DNA of 47,768 nt from Collinsella sp. (GCA_018376905.1 JAHAAK010000016.1:1-47768); one strand, 5' to 3'. Shown: positions 1-8,159, numbered from the stretch's first letter. Translations and numbers: made by a program. The notes: a model not told the origin generated them from the sequence alone.

Positions 1-205
1 GATGACCATGCAGAGAAGGGACAACCAAGGAGGCAGGTTACTGATGCGGACTCCCGCACGCCCACGACTACCCGACGGGGACTGTGTTTTCATCTCTGAT
101 GTCCGCATTGTAGCACGAGCGGTTACCGCAGGCGCACCGCGTGACCTCGAGAGGGGCTGCGGGTTGAGGGTTGAGTTGGATTAAAAACTCGGGATCTCGG
201 ATGCG

Positions 206-316
206 CGCGGCTTCCATTTCGGTGTACAGCACGAAGAAGGCACCCTTCTGTTTGAGGTGCTCGATTTGCTGCTCTCCCGTGGGGATGGGCTTTCTGCTTT
301 GGGCGTCTGCCATCAT
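206..316 (-). pseudogene. Abi-family (Abi_2 type) N-terminal remnant
   Basis: The minus strand reads MADAQSRKPIPTGEQQIEHL, then a lysine-rich KQKG turn and ...TEMEAAR. This resembles the first 35-40 residues of Abi-like (AbiD/AbiF, Abi_2) proteins, where a KP-x-T/S-x-x-QQIEHLK motif leads into an LxNANNYxR motif. Here the match stops after EAAR and is followed by unrelated low-complexity sequence, so the family core is absent. The start would be ATG at 316 or 313 behind a GGAAG. I read it as a truncated defence or mobile-element leftover. The family call is from memory of its N-terminal pattern, so it is moderate only. Confidence 0.45.
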
Positions 317-804
317 CGGCTTCCTGTCGCCAACCTGCATGGGTCGTTCTACCAGCGTGTTCTCGCGTTACCGCGAAGACCGTTCGTCGGTTCATGGCGC
401 AACCGCCTGCAACTATTCCCTTATTTCGACAAGGGTAAGTAGTTTGACCTGCGGTTTTGCAAACTGCTCGAAAGCCACCTGCGCTGATTCGCTTGTGATT
501 GCAGCTGGCAGCTTGCGCGCTAAAGGTCGGTTGAATTTCAAAACAGGCGTTTTCGGCGCTCTCGAGCTTCCAAAGACGGCTCGCCGCGCCCTTTGAGACA
601 AAAACTAAAACTCAACCCCCTGAGTTTAAAAAGAGTTTTGAAGTTGTCCCAGCCTTTGTCCCCAAAGCTGATGAAACACGACATGGTGATGCTTGGCGGC
701 ACTCGGCTCGAGACGGCATCGAAAACTGGGTGCAACTGGAGTGACGGGACGACAGAACCGGAGCCATCGAGTGGGAATAACCCCAAAAGACAGAATCGAG
801 TGAA
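317..804. other. Intergenic stretch without a supported gene
   Basis: The short open frames on both strands have poor composition, no convincing Shine-Dalgarno sites and no recognisable motifs. A weak inverted repeat (AGTTTG at 441-446 with CAAACT at 460-465) is present. Bases 600-700 are AT-richer than the surroundings and may be repeat-derived, but I see no second copy in this window. Confidence 0.5.
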
Positions 805-831
805 GAAAACCACAGTTTACCTGGGGTTTTC
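805..831 (-). terminator. Hairpin after the radical SAM gene
   Basis: Arms GAAAACC..CAG (805-815) and CTG..GGTTTTC (821-831) pair around a 5-base loop with one internal mismatch. On the minus strand the hairpin lies about 40 bases past the radical SAM stop and is followed by a T-rich TTCTTC stretch, so it fits a factor-independent terminator. Confidence 0.6.
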
Positions 832-870
832 ATTTATTTCGCAAAGTTGTGTTGCGGGTTTCGCGCTAAG

Positions 871-1803
871 CTACAGATGGCGAAGCGTCTTGCGGTAACG
901 GCGCAATTCCTCTTCCCCAATCTCCGAGATGATTCTGCCGAGCGCACCGAGTATGGCTTGACGCTGAACCGGTAGATTGCCTTGCAGCATGACGGGGTTC
1001 GATGCGCCGAGCATAGCGAACTCGGTGGGAATCGCCAAGCCCTCGACGAGCGCCATGACCTCCTCGTACTTCTCGGTCTCGGATTCCTCGGCCCAGTTTC
1101 CGCGCTCGATCTCGCCGTAGAGCTCCGAGTTGGGGAACACCGTGAGCATGTTCGCCGCGACAAGCCACGGGTTCGTCTTGTTGAAGATCGCGGCGGATTT
1201 CTTCGCGCCAATGACGCCTCGGCCCTTTCCGCTCACCCCGACGAGATAGAAGAAGGCGTAGCCTATGCCCGCTGCGTCAAGCCGGGCACACTGCTCCACT
1301 ACGTCGGCTGCCGCGTACCCCTTGCACATGAACGAAAGCGCATCGTCGTCGCCGGTCTCGACGCCGATCGTGAGCCCGTCGTACCCAGCATCGGCGAGCG
1401 CGGCAAGCTCGTCATCTGCCTTGCGCGCAACATCCGTCACGCGGGCGAAGCAGCCTATGCTCTCGCATGACGGGAAGTACTTTTTAACGAGCTCGGAAAT
1501 GCCGAGAAGGTGCTTGGCTCGCAGCCCAAAGGGGTTAGCGCCCGTCAGGAACACGCGGCACCGCTTGGGGCTCGGAAGGCGGAACAGTCTCTGCTCGGCC
1601 TTCCGCAGGGGGTCGTGAAGCCACGTCTGGGCTTCCAATAGGTCGGCCTCGATCGTCTCCTGCGCCGCCGGCCTGAACTTGAACGGCAGATCGTCGTAGA
1701 GCGTGCAGAACTTGCATTTACCGTGCGTGCACCCGGCTGTCGCCTCCAAGAGGAGCGAGTCGGCCTCGTAGGGCGGTCTCCATATCGTTCCCGTGTAGTG
1801 CAT
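871..1803 (-). CDS. Radical SAM protein
   Basis: 310 residues. The cluster motif CTHGKCKFC (C25, C30, C33; spacing C-x4-C-x2-C) sits just after the N-terminal strand ending LLLEATAGC, as in radical SAM enzymes of the Elp3/HemN-like superfamily. The extra residue between the first two cysteines, relative to the classical CxxxCxxC, is typical of one B12-independent subgroup. A glycine-rich GVETGDDD segment follows at about residues 145-152, where SAM-binding residues lie. The ATG at 1803 has an AAGGAG site 5-6 bases upstream. The gene is divergent from an HxlR regulator across 130 bases, so the two may be functionally linked. The substrate cannot be read from sequence. Confidence 0.85.
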   Translation of the reverse strand: MHYTGTIWRPPYEADSLLLEATAGCTHGKCKFCTLYDDLPFKFRPAAQETIEADLLEAQTWLHDPLRKAEQRLFRLPSPKRCRVFLTGANPFGLRAKHLLGISELVKKYFPSCESIGCFARVTDVARKADDELAALADAGYDGLTIGVETGDDDALSFMCKGYAAADVVEQCARLDAAGIGYAFFYLVGVSGKGRGVIGAKKSAAIFNKTNPWLVAANMLTVFPNSELYGEIERGNWAEESETEKYEEVMALVEGLAIPTEFAMLGASNPVMLQGNLPVQRQAILGALGRIISEIGEEELRRYRKTLRHL

Positions 1804-1933
1804 GGCGTCTCCTTGTCTCCTGGGTATCGGAGATAAGGATGGCGCGCCCGTGCGCGAAATGTAAGTACGATATTAATTTGGGAGTAGTAACATATACTGC
1901 ACTATTGGGCGTAAGCAGCACTTTGGAGAGCAT

Positions 1934-2293
1934 ATGGCACGCAACAAGTTCATGGACGAACGCCAGGTCGCGCGCTGCGAGTCGATGGCGCGCCTTCAGT
2001 CGGTCATCGGCGGGAAGTGGAAGATACTCATCCTCTGGTACATCCACGCCTGCGAGGTGCAGCGCTTCGGCGAGCTCATGCGCAGGCTCGACGGGATATC
2101 CCAGTCAACGCTCACCAAGCAGCTGCGCGAGCTGGAGGCCGACGGCCTTGTACATCGCGAAATATACAGGGAGATCCCGCCGAAGGTGGAGTACACGCTC
2201 ACCGAGGCCGGCCAAGGCTTCGCCCCGATCTTGAACGACATGCTCCTTTGGAGCCAATCGACGCTGTCTGCCAGCGCGGATGCGCCACATTGA
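1934..2293 (+). CDS. HxlR-family winged-helix transcriptional regulator
   Basis: 119 residues, the usual size of the family. The signature is clear: IGGKWKILILWYI, then RFGELMRRLDGISQSTLTKQLRELEADGLVHRE as helix-turn-helix, then the wing PPKVEYTLTEAG. HxlR proteins are small dimeric regulators that sense reactive aldehydes, quinones or redox state, often through a cysteine. Here C45 (HACEV) precedes the recognition helix. The start ATG is preceded by GGAGAG. It is divergent from the radical SAM gene, which is its most likely target. The intervening sequence has an AGTA..TACT dyad at 1886-1898 that could be an operator. Confidence 0.9.
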   Translation: MARNKFMDERQVARCESMARLQSVIGGKWKILILWYIHACEVQRFGELMRRLDGISQSTLTKQLRELEADGLVHREIYREIPPKVEYTLTEAGQGFAPILNDMLLWSQSTLSASADAPH

Positions 2294-2373
2294 ACATTTT
2301 TCAGCTGAGTGATAGATCGACCCTTTTGCGCGGGCGGTTATTGCAACAGGTTTTGTGCATCATGCGAAGCGCG

Positions 2374-2402
2374 TTGACACGGTTGCGCTATCCAGTCATT
2401 AT
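2374..2402 (+). promoter_or_regulatory. Strong sigma-70-type promoter of the TetR gene
   Basis: TTGACA (2374-2379), a 17-base spacer and CATTAT (2397-2402). The predicted transcription start at about 2409 falls inside the palindromic operator at 2407-2423, which implies repression by occlusion. Confidence 0.8.
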
Positions 2403-2406
2403 GACC

Positions 2407-2423
2407 CAGCACACTGTGTGCTG
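2407..2423. promoter_or_regulatory. TetR operator, copy 1
   Basis: Perfect 17-base palindrome CAGCACAC-T-GTGTGCTG overlapping the predicted start point of the TetR gene. The same half-sites recur at 3118-3134 before the amide hydrolase, so this is very likely the binding site of the regulator encoded at 2456. Confidence 0.85.
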
Positions 2424-2455
2424 AACGATTGATAGGTGACTTCGTGAGGAGGGTC

Positions 2456-3037
2456 ATGGACGCCAATAAACCCACACGCATCGTGGACGGCACGTCGGAT
2501 GAGATCGTCGCGAGCGTGCGACGCCTCGCGTGCGAGCGCGGCTACGCGAGTCTTACCGTGCGCGATGTCCTCAAGGACTTGCACATCACGAACCGCGTGT
2601 TCTACAACCGCTTCGCCAATATCGACGAGGTGCTCGATATCGTGTATCGCGACATCGCCGGCAAGGTGCGCGAAAGCCTGTGCGCACCGTATGACGGCGA
2701 GGGTGACTTCTTCGAACACGTGCATCACATCGCTGCGCGCACGCTGCACCTGTCCTACGTCGCCAAGCAGAACTTCAACCAGTTCGTGTTCGAGGCCGAC
2801 TCGGCGGGGGAAGAAAACTTCGCCTGGTGGGATCGCGAGATTCGTGCGCTTATCACGCAGGGCAAACAGCTCGGCGTGGTGCGTGCCGACCTAGACGAGG
2901 CGCAGTCCTCGTATGCCATCTGGTGCTTTATCCGCGGGTTCAACGCCGATGCGCTCGGCCGCGGCATTCCCGAGAACGAGGCGCTGGCGCGCTTCCGCTA
3001 CGGCTTCGACCTCATGCTTTCGGGCATGAGGGCTTAA
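2456..3037 (+). CDS. TetR/AcrR-family repressor
   Basis: 193 residues. The N-terminal helix-turn-helix is clear: ERGYASLTVRDVLKDLHITN followed by RVFYNRFANIDEVLDIVY, the canonical TetR spacing. The remaining ~130 residues are a helical ligand and dimer domain, which is not conserved enough to name an inducer. I chose ATG 2456 because GAGGAGG lies 4-5 bases upstream; an in-frame start at 2429 lacks such a site. Transcription starts on top of the operator at 2407-2423, so the gene should be autorepressed. An identical operator precedes the downstream four-gene operon on the same strand, making that operon the main target. The inducer is probably the amide substrate or its acyl product (inference). 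Confidence 0.9.
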   Translation: MDANKPTRIVDGTSDEIVASVRRLACERGYASLTVRDVLKDLHITNRVFYNRFANIDEVLDIVYRDIAGKVRESLCAPYDGEGDFFEHVHHIAARTLHLSYVAKQNFNQFVFEADSAGEENFAWWDREIRALITQGKQLGVVRADLDEAQSSYAIWCFIRGFNADALGRGIPENEALARFRYGFDLMLSGMRA

Positions 3038-3074
3038 GGGCTGCACCCGGCGCACCCGTTTGCCACCATCTTTT

Positions 3075-3109
3075 CGGCGGTAGGTCCCATACCTATCGCC
3101 GCTTCTTTT
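3075..3109 (+). terminator. Terminator after the TetR gene
   Basis: Eleven-base-pair stem with one G-U (arms 3075-3085 and 3091-3101), a CCCAT loop and the tail CTTCTTTT. It separates the TetR transcript from the downstream operon and lies directly before the second operator. Confidence 0.65.
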
Positions 3110-3116
3110 GCCCATC

Positions 3117-3135
3117 TCAGCACACAGTGTGCTGA
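3117..3135. promoter_or_regulatory. TetR operator, copy 2
   Basis: Perfect 19-base palindrome TCAGCACAC-A-GTGTGCTGA, 5 bases before the AGGAG of the amide hydrolase gene. It differs from copy 1 only at the central base (an A/T change on the odd axis) and one flank. The promoter it controls is not obvious: the nearest hexamers overlap the terminator hairpin. Confidence 0.85.
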
Positions 3136-3154
3136 ATGAAAGGAGAACGTGTAC

Positions 3155-4345
3155 ATGAAGAAGACCGTAAAGAAAATCGTCATCGTCCTGGTGCTTGTCA
3201 TTGTGGCCCTCGTGGGCACCATCGGCTTCACCTGGAAAGACGAGATCGCCTCCGTGGCCAGCTTCCACAAGATCCGCGAGCGCAACGCAAGCCACGGTGA
3301 TGCTAACGTCTACGAGATGACCATGGCCGGCGACTACTACATCGACAAGTTTGTCGAGCAGGGCGGCGTTTCGAGCGACGCCGAGCTCATCGACTTCGTC
3401 ATCGGCAACATCACGAAGGGTGTCGTCGACATCTCCATGCCCACGCCCCAGATCGGCTGCTCGTCGTTCACCGCCTCCACGGCCGCCGGCGACGCGCTGT
3501 TCGCCCGCAACTACGATATGCACACCACGCACGCCGCCATCGTGCACACTTCCGCCTCGGGCGACCGCCACGCCACGGTCTCCACGGTCGACCTGGGCCT
3601 GCTGGGCATGGACGCCGAGTCCGAGGTCGACGGCCTCAAGGACCGCCTCACCTGCCTGGCTGCCGTCTACGCGCCGCTCGACGGCATGAACGACGCCGGC
3701 GTGAGCTGTGGCGTCTACATGACCTACCAGGGTCCCGAGGGCGAGGTCACGGCCACGAACCAAGATACCGATAAACCCGACATGACCACCACCACCTTCC
3801 TTCGTCTCGTGCTCGATTACGCCGACGATCTGGACGAGGCCGTCGAGATCGCCCAGTCTTACGACATGCATGACTCGGCAGGCACGAGCTACCACTACAT
3901 GGTGGCCGACGCATCCGGCCGCAGCGCCATCTTCGAGTGGGTTGCCGCAGACGACGACACCGACACCGACGGTTCCGCCCGTGAGCTGCGTGTGACCTAC
4001 AACGACGACGATGCCGCGTTCGGCGAGGTCGAGGCTGCGGCGGACTACCAGTGGGTCACGAACTTCGTGCTCGAGCCCAACTACTACGCCTCCGACGATG
4101 CCAAGAAAGGCCTCGACCGCTACAACGAACTCTACACGCGCCTGTCCACGACCGACGGCATCGTGGCCGACGAGTCTGCGGCTATGGATGTGCTCGCCGC
4201 CGTGGGTCGTCGTAGCTGGAACAACGACGACGCCAACACCATCACCGTTCACAGCGTCGTGTACAACCTCACCGACCGCGTGATGTACTGGGTCCCCAAC
4301 GAGAACTTTGACGACGCAAGCGCCTGGATCACCTACAAGCTGTAA
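3155..4345 (+). CDS. Membrane-anchored linear amide C-N hydrolase (Ntn, choloylglycine/C45-type)
   Basis: 396 residues. A lysine-rich start and a hydrophobic helix (residues about 8-26) anchor it so that the rest faces outside. The Ntn nucleophile is C102 in IGCSSFTA, followed by GDALFARNYD, the catalytic signature of penicillin V acylase, bile salt hydrolase and C45 autoproteolytic acyltransferases. A TTTTFLRLVLDY segment and a C-terminal GRRSWNN..TVHSVVYNL match the rest of the fold. Because the nucleophile must end up N-terminal, cleavage between G101 and C102 is required, unlike bile salt hydrolases where only Met is removed. I chose ATG 3155 (AGGAG with 9-base spacing); GTG 3149 sits too close to it. 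First gene of the TetR-controlled operon, 9 bases before the reductase. The substrate is unknown; an N-acyl or conjugated amide is expected. Confidence 0.8.
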   Translation: MKKTVKKIVIVLVLVIVALVGTIGFTWKDEIASVASFHKIRERNASHGDANVYEMTMAGDYYIDKFVEQGGVSSDAELIDFVIGNITKGVVDISMPTPQIGCSSFTASTAAGDALFARNYDMHTTHAAIVHTSASGDRHATVSTVDLGLLGMDAESEVDGLKDRLTCLAAVYAPLDGMNDAGVSCGVYMTYQGPEGEVTATNQDTDKPDMTTTTFLRLVLDYADDLDEAVEIAQSYDMHDSAGTSYHYMVADASGRSAIFEWVAADDDTDTDGSARELRVTYNDDDAAFGEVEAAADYQWVTNFVLEPNYYASDDAKKGLDRYNELYTRLSTTDGIVADESAAMDVLAAVGRRSWNNDDANTITVHSVVYNLTDRVMYWVPNENFDDASAWITYKL

Positions 4346-4354
4346 GGAGCACCC

Positions 4355-6418
4355 GTGAACGATACCCTCGCGCCTCTCTTTGAGCCTTGGACCATAGGTT
4401 CTCTCGCTATCAAGAACCGCATCGTCATGACGTCGATGGGTGGCACCGACCTGTTCGGTTGGATGGAAAAGAACCATTTCGACCGTGCAGGAGCCGAGTT
4501 CCTCCTCGAGGTGGCCAAGCACGATGCCGGCCTGGTGCTGCCCGGATGCCAGCCGGTGTACAACCCGATGTTCGGCCAATGGTTACACAAGAACAAGAAG
4601 ATGTACCGCGACCTAGCGGTGTGGATGCCTGTGTTCCATGCAACCGGCGCCAAGCTGTTCGTGCAGCTCACGGCAGGCTTCGGCCGATCGTTCACCATCA
4701 GTCCGCTCATGGAGGCGCTCTACACGAACCCGGTCCTGCGCGCCGCTGCCAAGCCCGTCATGGACCTCGAGCGCATCTGCGCCGCGCCGAGCGCCTCGCC
4801 CAACCGCTGGTCGGACAAGGTGCCGTCGCGTGAGATCACCAAGCCCGAGATCGACCAGATCATCGAGTCGTTCGCCGAGTCGTCGCGTCTGCTCAAGGAG
4901 GCAGGTGTCGACGGTGTCGAGGTGCACGCCGTCCATGAGGGCTATCTGCTCGACCAGTTCGCCCTGAAATACGTGAACAAGCGCACCGATGAGTACGGCG
5001 GCAGCCTGGAGAACCGGTATCGTTTCGCGGCCGAGATCGTACGTGCCATCAAGCGTGCCTGCGGCGACGACTTTCCCGTGTCCATCCGCTACAGCGTCGA
5101 ATCCAAGACGAAGGGGCTGCGTCAAGGCGCACTTCCTGGCGAGCAGTTCGTAGAGGCCGGCCGCGACATGGCCGAGTCCATCGAGGCTGCGCGCTACCTG
5201 GCCGACGCAGGCTGCGACATGTTCAACTGCGATAACGGTACCTATGACGCCTGGTACTGGGCCCACCCGCCTATCTACATGCCCAAGAACTGCAACCTAG
5301 ACGACGTGGCCGAGCTGCGCCGGCACATCGACGTGCCCGTCGTATGCGCCGGACGCATGGAGCCCGCCGACGCCGCCGCGGCCATCGCCGAGAAACGTAT
5401 CGACGCCGCAGGCTTCGCTCGGCCGTTCTTGGCCGATCCTGCTTGGGTGTCGAAGCTTAAAGCGGGTCGAGAGGCCGATATCCGCCCGTGCATCCTGTGC
5501 CATAACGGCTGCTTTAATATGTGCCACTACAAGGGTGTGGCCAACGACCAGGACCTTATGGATTCTTTGCATCTGGCGCGTTGTGCCGTGAACGCCGAGA
5601 CCATGCAGGCGTCGCGCCACTACATCAAGCCGACCTCGTCGCCCAAGACGATCCACATCGTGGGCGGCGGCATCGGCGGCATGGAGTGCGCCCGTGTGCT
5701 GGCGTTGCGAGGCCATCGTCCGGTGATTCACGAGCGCGGCGAGCGCCTGGGCGGCGTGTTCGTCGCTGCCGCGCGGGCAAGCTACAAGGATAAGATGCAT
5801 GACTTGCTTGCCTGGTATGAGCGGCAGATGGTACAGCTTAACGTGGACGTGCGCCTGGGTGACGAGGTGCGCGACATTACCGAGCTCGACGGCCCTGTGG
5901 TGGTTGCGACGGGCTCGACCCCGCGCACGCTGCCCGTCCCCGGCATAGAGCTGGCGCGTGAGGCGTGCGACTACCTGGAGAATCCGCCCGCGGCGCAGCG
6001 CGTTGTGGTGGTGGGCGGCGGCCTGACCGGCTGTGAGGTGGCCTACGACGCCGCGCTCGAGGGGCGCGACGTCGAGATTGTCGAGATGGCCGACGACCTG
6101 GTGGCGCAGAAGGGCGTATGCCTGGCCAACAGCTCGTACCTGCGCGAGTGGTTCGCCTGGAAGCAGGTGCCTGTGCATCTTGAGACCACGCTTGTCGGCA
6201 TCGCGCGCACCGGGGACGCTGGCCTGCGCGTGAGCTGCAGGCACGCGGACGGTACGACGTTTGACATCGAAGCCGACGCCGTGGTGACGGCCACGGGGTA
6301 CACGCCTGCGCCGCTTGCGAGATCGGGCCGTGGCGTTCGCCTGGTGGGCGACTGCAACGGCGTGGGCAATCTGCGCAGCGTGATCTGGCGCGCGTACGAC
6401 GTGGCGATGACGCTGTAA
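4355..6418 (+). CDS. Fe-S flavin oxidoreductase, 2,4-dienoyl-CoA reductase / BaiCD-BaiH type
   Basis: 687 residues in three parts. Residues 1-~360 form an old-yellow-enzyme TIM barrel (LFEPWTIGSLAIKNRIVM; HAVHEGYLLDQF; NKRTDEYGGSLENRYRF). A 4Fe-4S site has C379, C382, C386 and C410. FAD and NAD(P)H folds start at residues 433 (IVGGGIGGMECA) and 549 (RVVVVGGGLTGCE). The family moves hydride from NAD(P)H through FAD, the cluster and FMN to activated C=C bonds; relatives act on enoyl-CoAs and bile-acid enones. The gap between the third and fourth cysteines (23 residues) is about twice the usual one. GTG start with AAGGAG. Co-transcription with an amide hydrolase and a dehydratase suggests it reduces an alkene or imine made in the pathway (inference). 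Confidence 0.85.
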   Translation: MNDTLAPLFEPWTIGSLAIKNRIVMTSMGGTDLFGWMEKNHFDRAGAEFLLEVAKHDAGLVLPGCQPVYNPMFGQWLHKNKKMYRDLAVWMPVFHATGAKLFVQLTAGFGRSFTISPLMEALYTNPVLRAAAKPVMDLERICAAPSASPNRWSDKVPSREITKPEIDQIIESFAESSRLLKEAGVDGVEVHAVHEGYLLDQFALKYVNKRTDEYGGSLENRYRFAAEIVRAIKRACGDDFPVSIRYSVESKTKGLRQGALPGEQFVEAGRDMAESIEAARYLADAGCDMFNCDNGTYDAWYWAHPPIYMPKNCNLDDVAELRRHIDVPVVCAGRMEPADAAAAIAEKRIDAAGFARPFLADPAWVSKLKAGREADIRPCILCHNGCFNMCHYKGVANDQDLMDSLHLARCAVNAETMQASRHYIKPTSSPKTIHIVGGGIGGMECARVLALRGHRPVIHERGERLGGVFVAAARASYKDKMHDLLAWYERQMVQLNVDVRLGDEVRDITELDGPVVVATGSTPRTLPVPGIELAREACDYLENPPAAQRVVVVGGGLTGCEVAYDAALEGRDVEIVEMADDLVAQKGVCLANSSYLREWFAWKQVPVHLETTLVGIARTGDAGLRVSCRHADGTTFDIEADAVVTATGYTPAPLARSGRGVRLVGDCNGVGNLRSVIWRAYDVAMTL

Positions 6419-6435
6419 GAAGAAGGGGGAAAGCT

Positions 6436-7710
6436 ATGAAACTGACCGCCGAACAAGAGGCGATGCTCGCCGGCGAGCGCGGCGAGACGATGGCGAAGGT
6501 GCTCGAGACGCTCGTGCGCTACGGCGACCTGTACGGTGCCGACGAGATGGTGAGCGTGACGAGCAAGTACAACCACCTTGTGACGAGCTTTGGGCTCAAG
6601 GCGCTGGGGCCGGTGTACGAGCTGATGGGCAAGCTCATAGACGAAGGGGCCGTGAGCCAGATGGGTTTCTCGGTAGACCCCAGGCCGTTGGATGACAACG
6701 TGCCGGCGAGCTTTTTGCAGAAGATCATCTTTAAGCACTTCATGTACAGCAAGCAGGATTTTTACGAGGGGCAGTTGCGCGAGTTGGGGCTGATGGGCGA
6801 CGACGCGTTCACATGCACGTGCTACATGGACGAGGTGGGCAACGTGCCCGCGATGGGCGATGTGCTGAGCTGGTCGGAGTCGTCTGCCGTGGTGTATGCG
6901 AACTCGGTGCTGGGCGCGCGATGCAACCGCAACTCGGGCATCATCGATTTGATGGGGTCGGTGTGCGGGTTCGTGCCACGGTTTGGGCTGCTGACCGACG
7001 ACGGCAGACGCGCCGACTGGGTGGTCGAGGTGCGCTGCGAGCGAAGGCCCGAGGCGCAGCTTTTGGGTTCGGCCATCGGCATGCGCGTGATGGCCGACGT
7101 GCCTTACATCACAGGGCTGGACGCGTGGCTGGGCGATGAGCTCGATGGCAGCGCGAAGGCGTACCTGAAGGACATGGGTGCGGCGTGCGCGTCGAACGGC
7201 TCGGTGGGCCTGTACCACGTGGAGGGGCTGACGCCTGAGGCGCGAGAGCAGGGCCGCACGCTCGTGCGCGAGGGTGCGCAGGTGTATGTGATCGACGACG
7301 CCGAGCTTGAGCGCGTGCGCGCGAGCTACCCGGTGGTGTGGAAGAACGCGGACGCCAAACCAAAACTGTGCTTTATGGGGTGCCCGCATATGAGTATGGA
7401 GCAGCTCGAGCAGTGGAGCGAGCGCATAGCGCAGGGACTGGCCGAGGCCGGCCGCACGCGCGTGAGCGTGCCGTGTGTGTTTACGGCGGCACCCGCGGTG
7501 GCGAAGCGCTTTGCGACCACGCCGGCTGCGCGCGTGCTGGATGCGGCGGGCGTGGTGGTGTCGAGCATCTGCCCGCTCATGTATATGAACAACCCGCTGA
7601 GCGCGAAGATGCCCGTGATCACGAACTCAAACAAGCTGCGCACGTATTCGAGCGCGCGCTATTACACCGACGACGAGATTCTGGACATCCTCACGAAGGG
7701 AGCGCGATGA
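6436..7710 (+). CDS. Aconitase X (AcnX) catalytic large subunit
   Basis: 424 residues, the size of a stand-alone AcnX/DUF521 catalytic chain. Family marks: the N-terminal LTAEQEAMLAGERGE, GARCNRNSGIID (residues 160-171), CFMGCPHMS with C316 before the conserved PH, and the late SSICPLMYM with C379. C316, C379 and C163 or one of C127/C129 are candidate cluster ligands. Characterised AcnX proteins are dehydratases: cis-3-hydroxy-L-proline dehydratase in bacteria and mevalonate-5-phosphate dehydratase in archaea. Shine-Dalgarno GAAGGGGG. The stop overlaps the start of the small subunit by 4 bases, so they should be made in equal amounts. Which hydroxy acid is dehydrated is not readable. Confidence 0.85.
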   Translation: MKLTAEQEAMLAGERGETMAKVLETLVRYGDLYGADEMVSVTSKYNHLVTSFGLKALGPVYELMGKLIDEGAVSQMGFSVDPRPLDDNVPASFLQKIIFKHFMYSKQDFYEGQLRELGLMGDDAFTCTCYMDEVGNVPAMGDVLSWSESSAVVYANSVLGARCNRNSGIIDLMGSVCGFVPRFGLLTDDGRRADWVVEVRCERRPEAQLLGSAIGMRVMADVPYITGLDAWLGDELDGSAKAYLKDMGAACASNGSVGLYHVEGLTPEAREQGRTLVREGAQVYVIDDAELERVRASYPVVWKNADAKPKLCFMGCPHMSMEQLEQWSERIAQGLAEAGRTRVSVPCVFTAAPAVAKRFATTPAARVLDAAGVVVSSICPLMYMNNPLSAKMPVITNSNKLRTYSSARYYTDDEILDILTKGAR

Positions 7711-8159
7711 TGACAAAGACGTTTACGGGGCGTGTGGTGGTGCCCGGGACCGTAAGCGCGACGGCACTCGTGAGCTACGGCGGGCTCAACACGCTCGCGT
7801 CGTTTCAGAAAGCGTTGCAGTTTGGCGACAAGGAGTCGACCTGTGGCGACCAGAACAACCCCGACCTGTACGGCAAGAAGATGCGCGGCAAGGCACTGTG
7901 CCTGCCCGCGACCATAGGTTCGACCACCGGTGGCCTGGTACTGTACTGCGCCGTGGCCATGGACAGGCAGCCCGCGTGCCTGCTGTTTAGCGAGGAGATA
8001 GACTCGCTGGCCGCTGCTGGCGCCATCCTGCAAGACGTGTGGCTGGGCGACGCCACGCCCATGCCGGTGATCGACTGCCTGGGCGAGGAGTTTTTGAGCT
8101 ACGTAGCTGACGGCATGACCGTGACGGTGACGCAGAACGGCAGCGTCGTGGTTGATTAG
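7707..8159 (+). CDS. Aconitase X swivel-domain small subunit (DUF126)
   Basis: 150 residues. GKALCLPATIGSTTGGLVLY followed by ...EEIDSLAAAGAILQDVWLGDATPM matches the AcnX swivel domain, whose GS-x-x-GS/GG loop supplies the catalytic serine. In fused AcnX proteins this domain is part of the same chain; here it is a separate gene (two-subunit type). ATG 7707 overlaps the upstream TGA as ATGATGA; ATG 7710 is an equal alternative. Last gene of the operon, followed by a strong hairpin at 8288. Confidence 0.85.
   Translation: MMTKTFTGRVVVPGTVSATALVSYGGLNTLASFQKALQFGDKESTCGDQNNPDLYGKKMRGKALCLPATIGSTTGGLVLYCAVAMDRQPACLLFSEEIDSLAAAGAILQDVWLGDATPMPVIDCLGEEFLSYVADGMTVTVTQNGSVVVD

Noticed and set aside
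538..813. Minus-strand 91-residue frame before the Abi stub
   Set aside because: It has no Shine-Dalgarno site, no motif and odd composition; it could be repeat-derived, but I see no second copy in this window.
2891..4579. 562-codon minus-strand frame opposite the TetR, amide hydrolase and reductase genes
   Set aside because: Val/Gly/His-biased shadow translation; three well-supported genes lie on the other strand.
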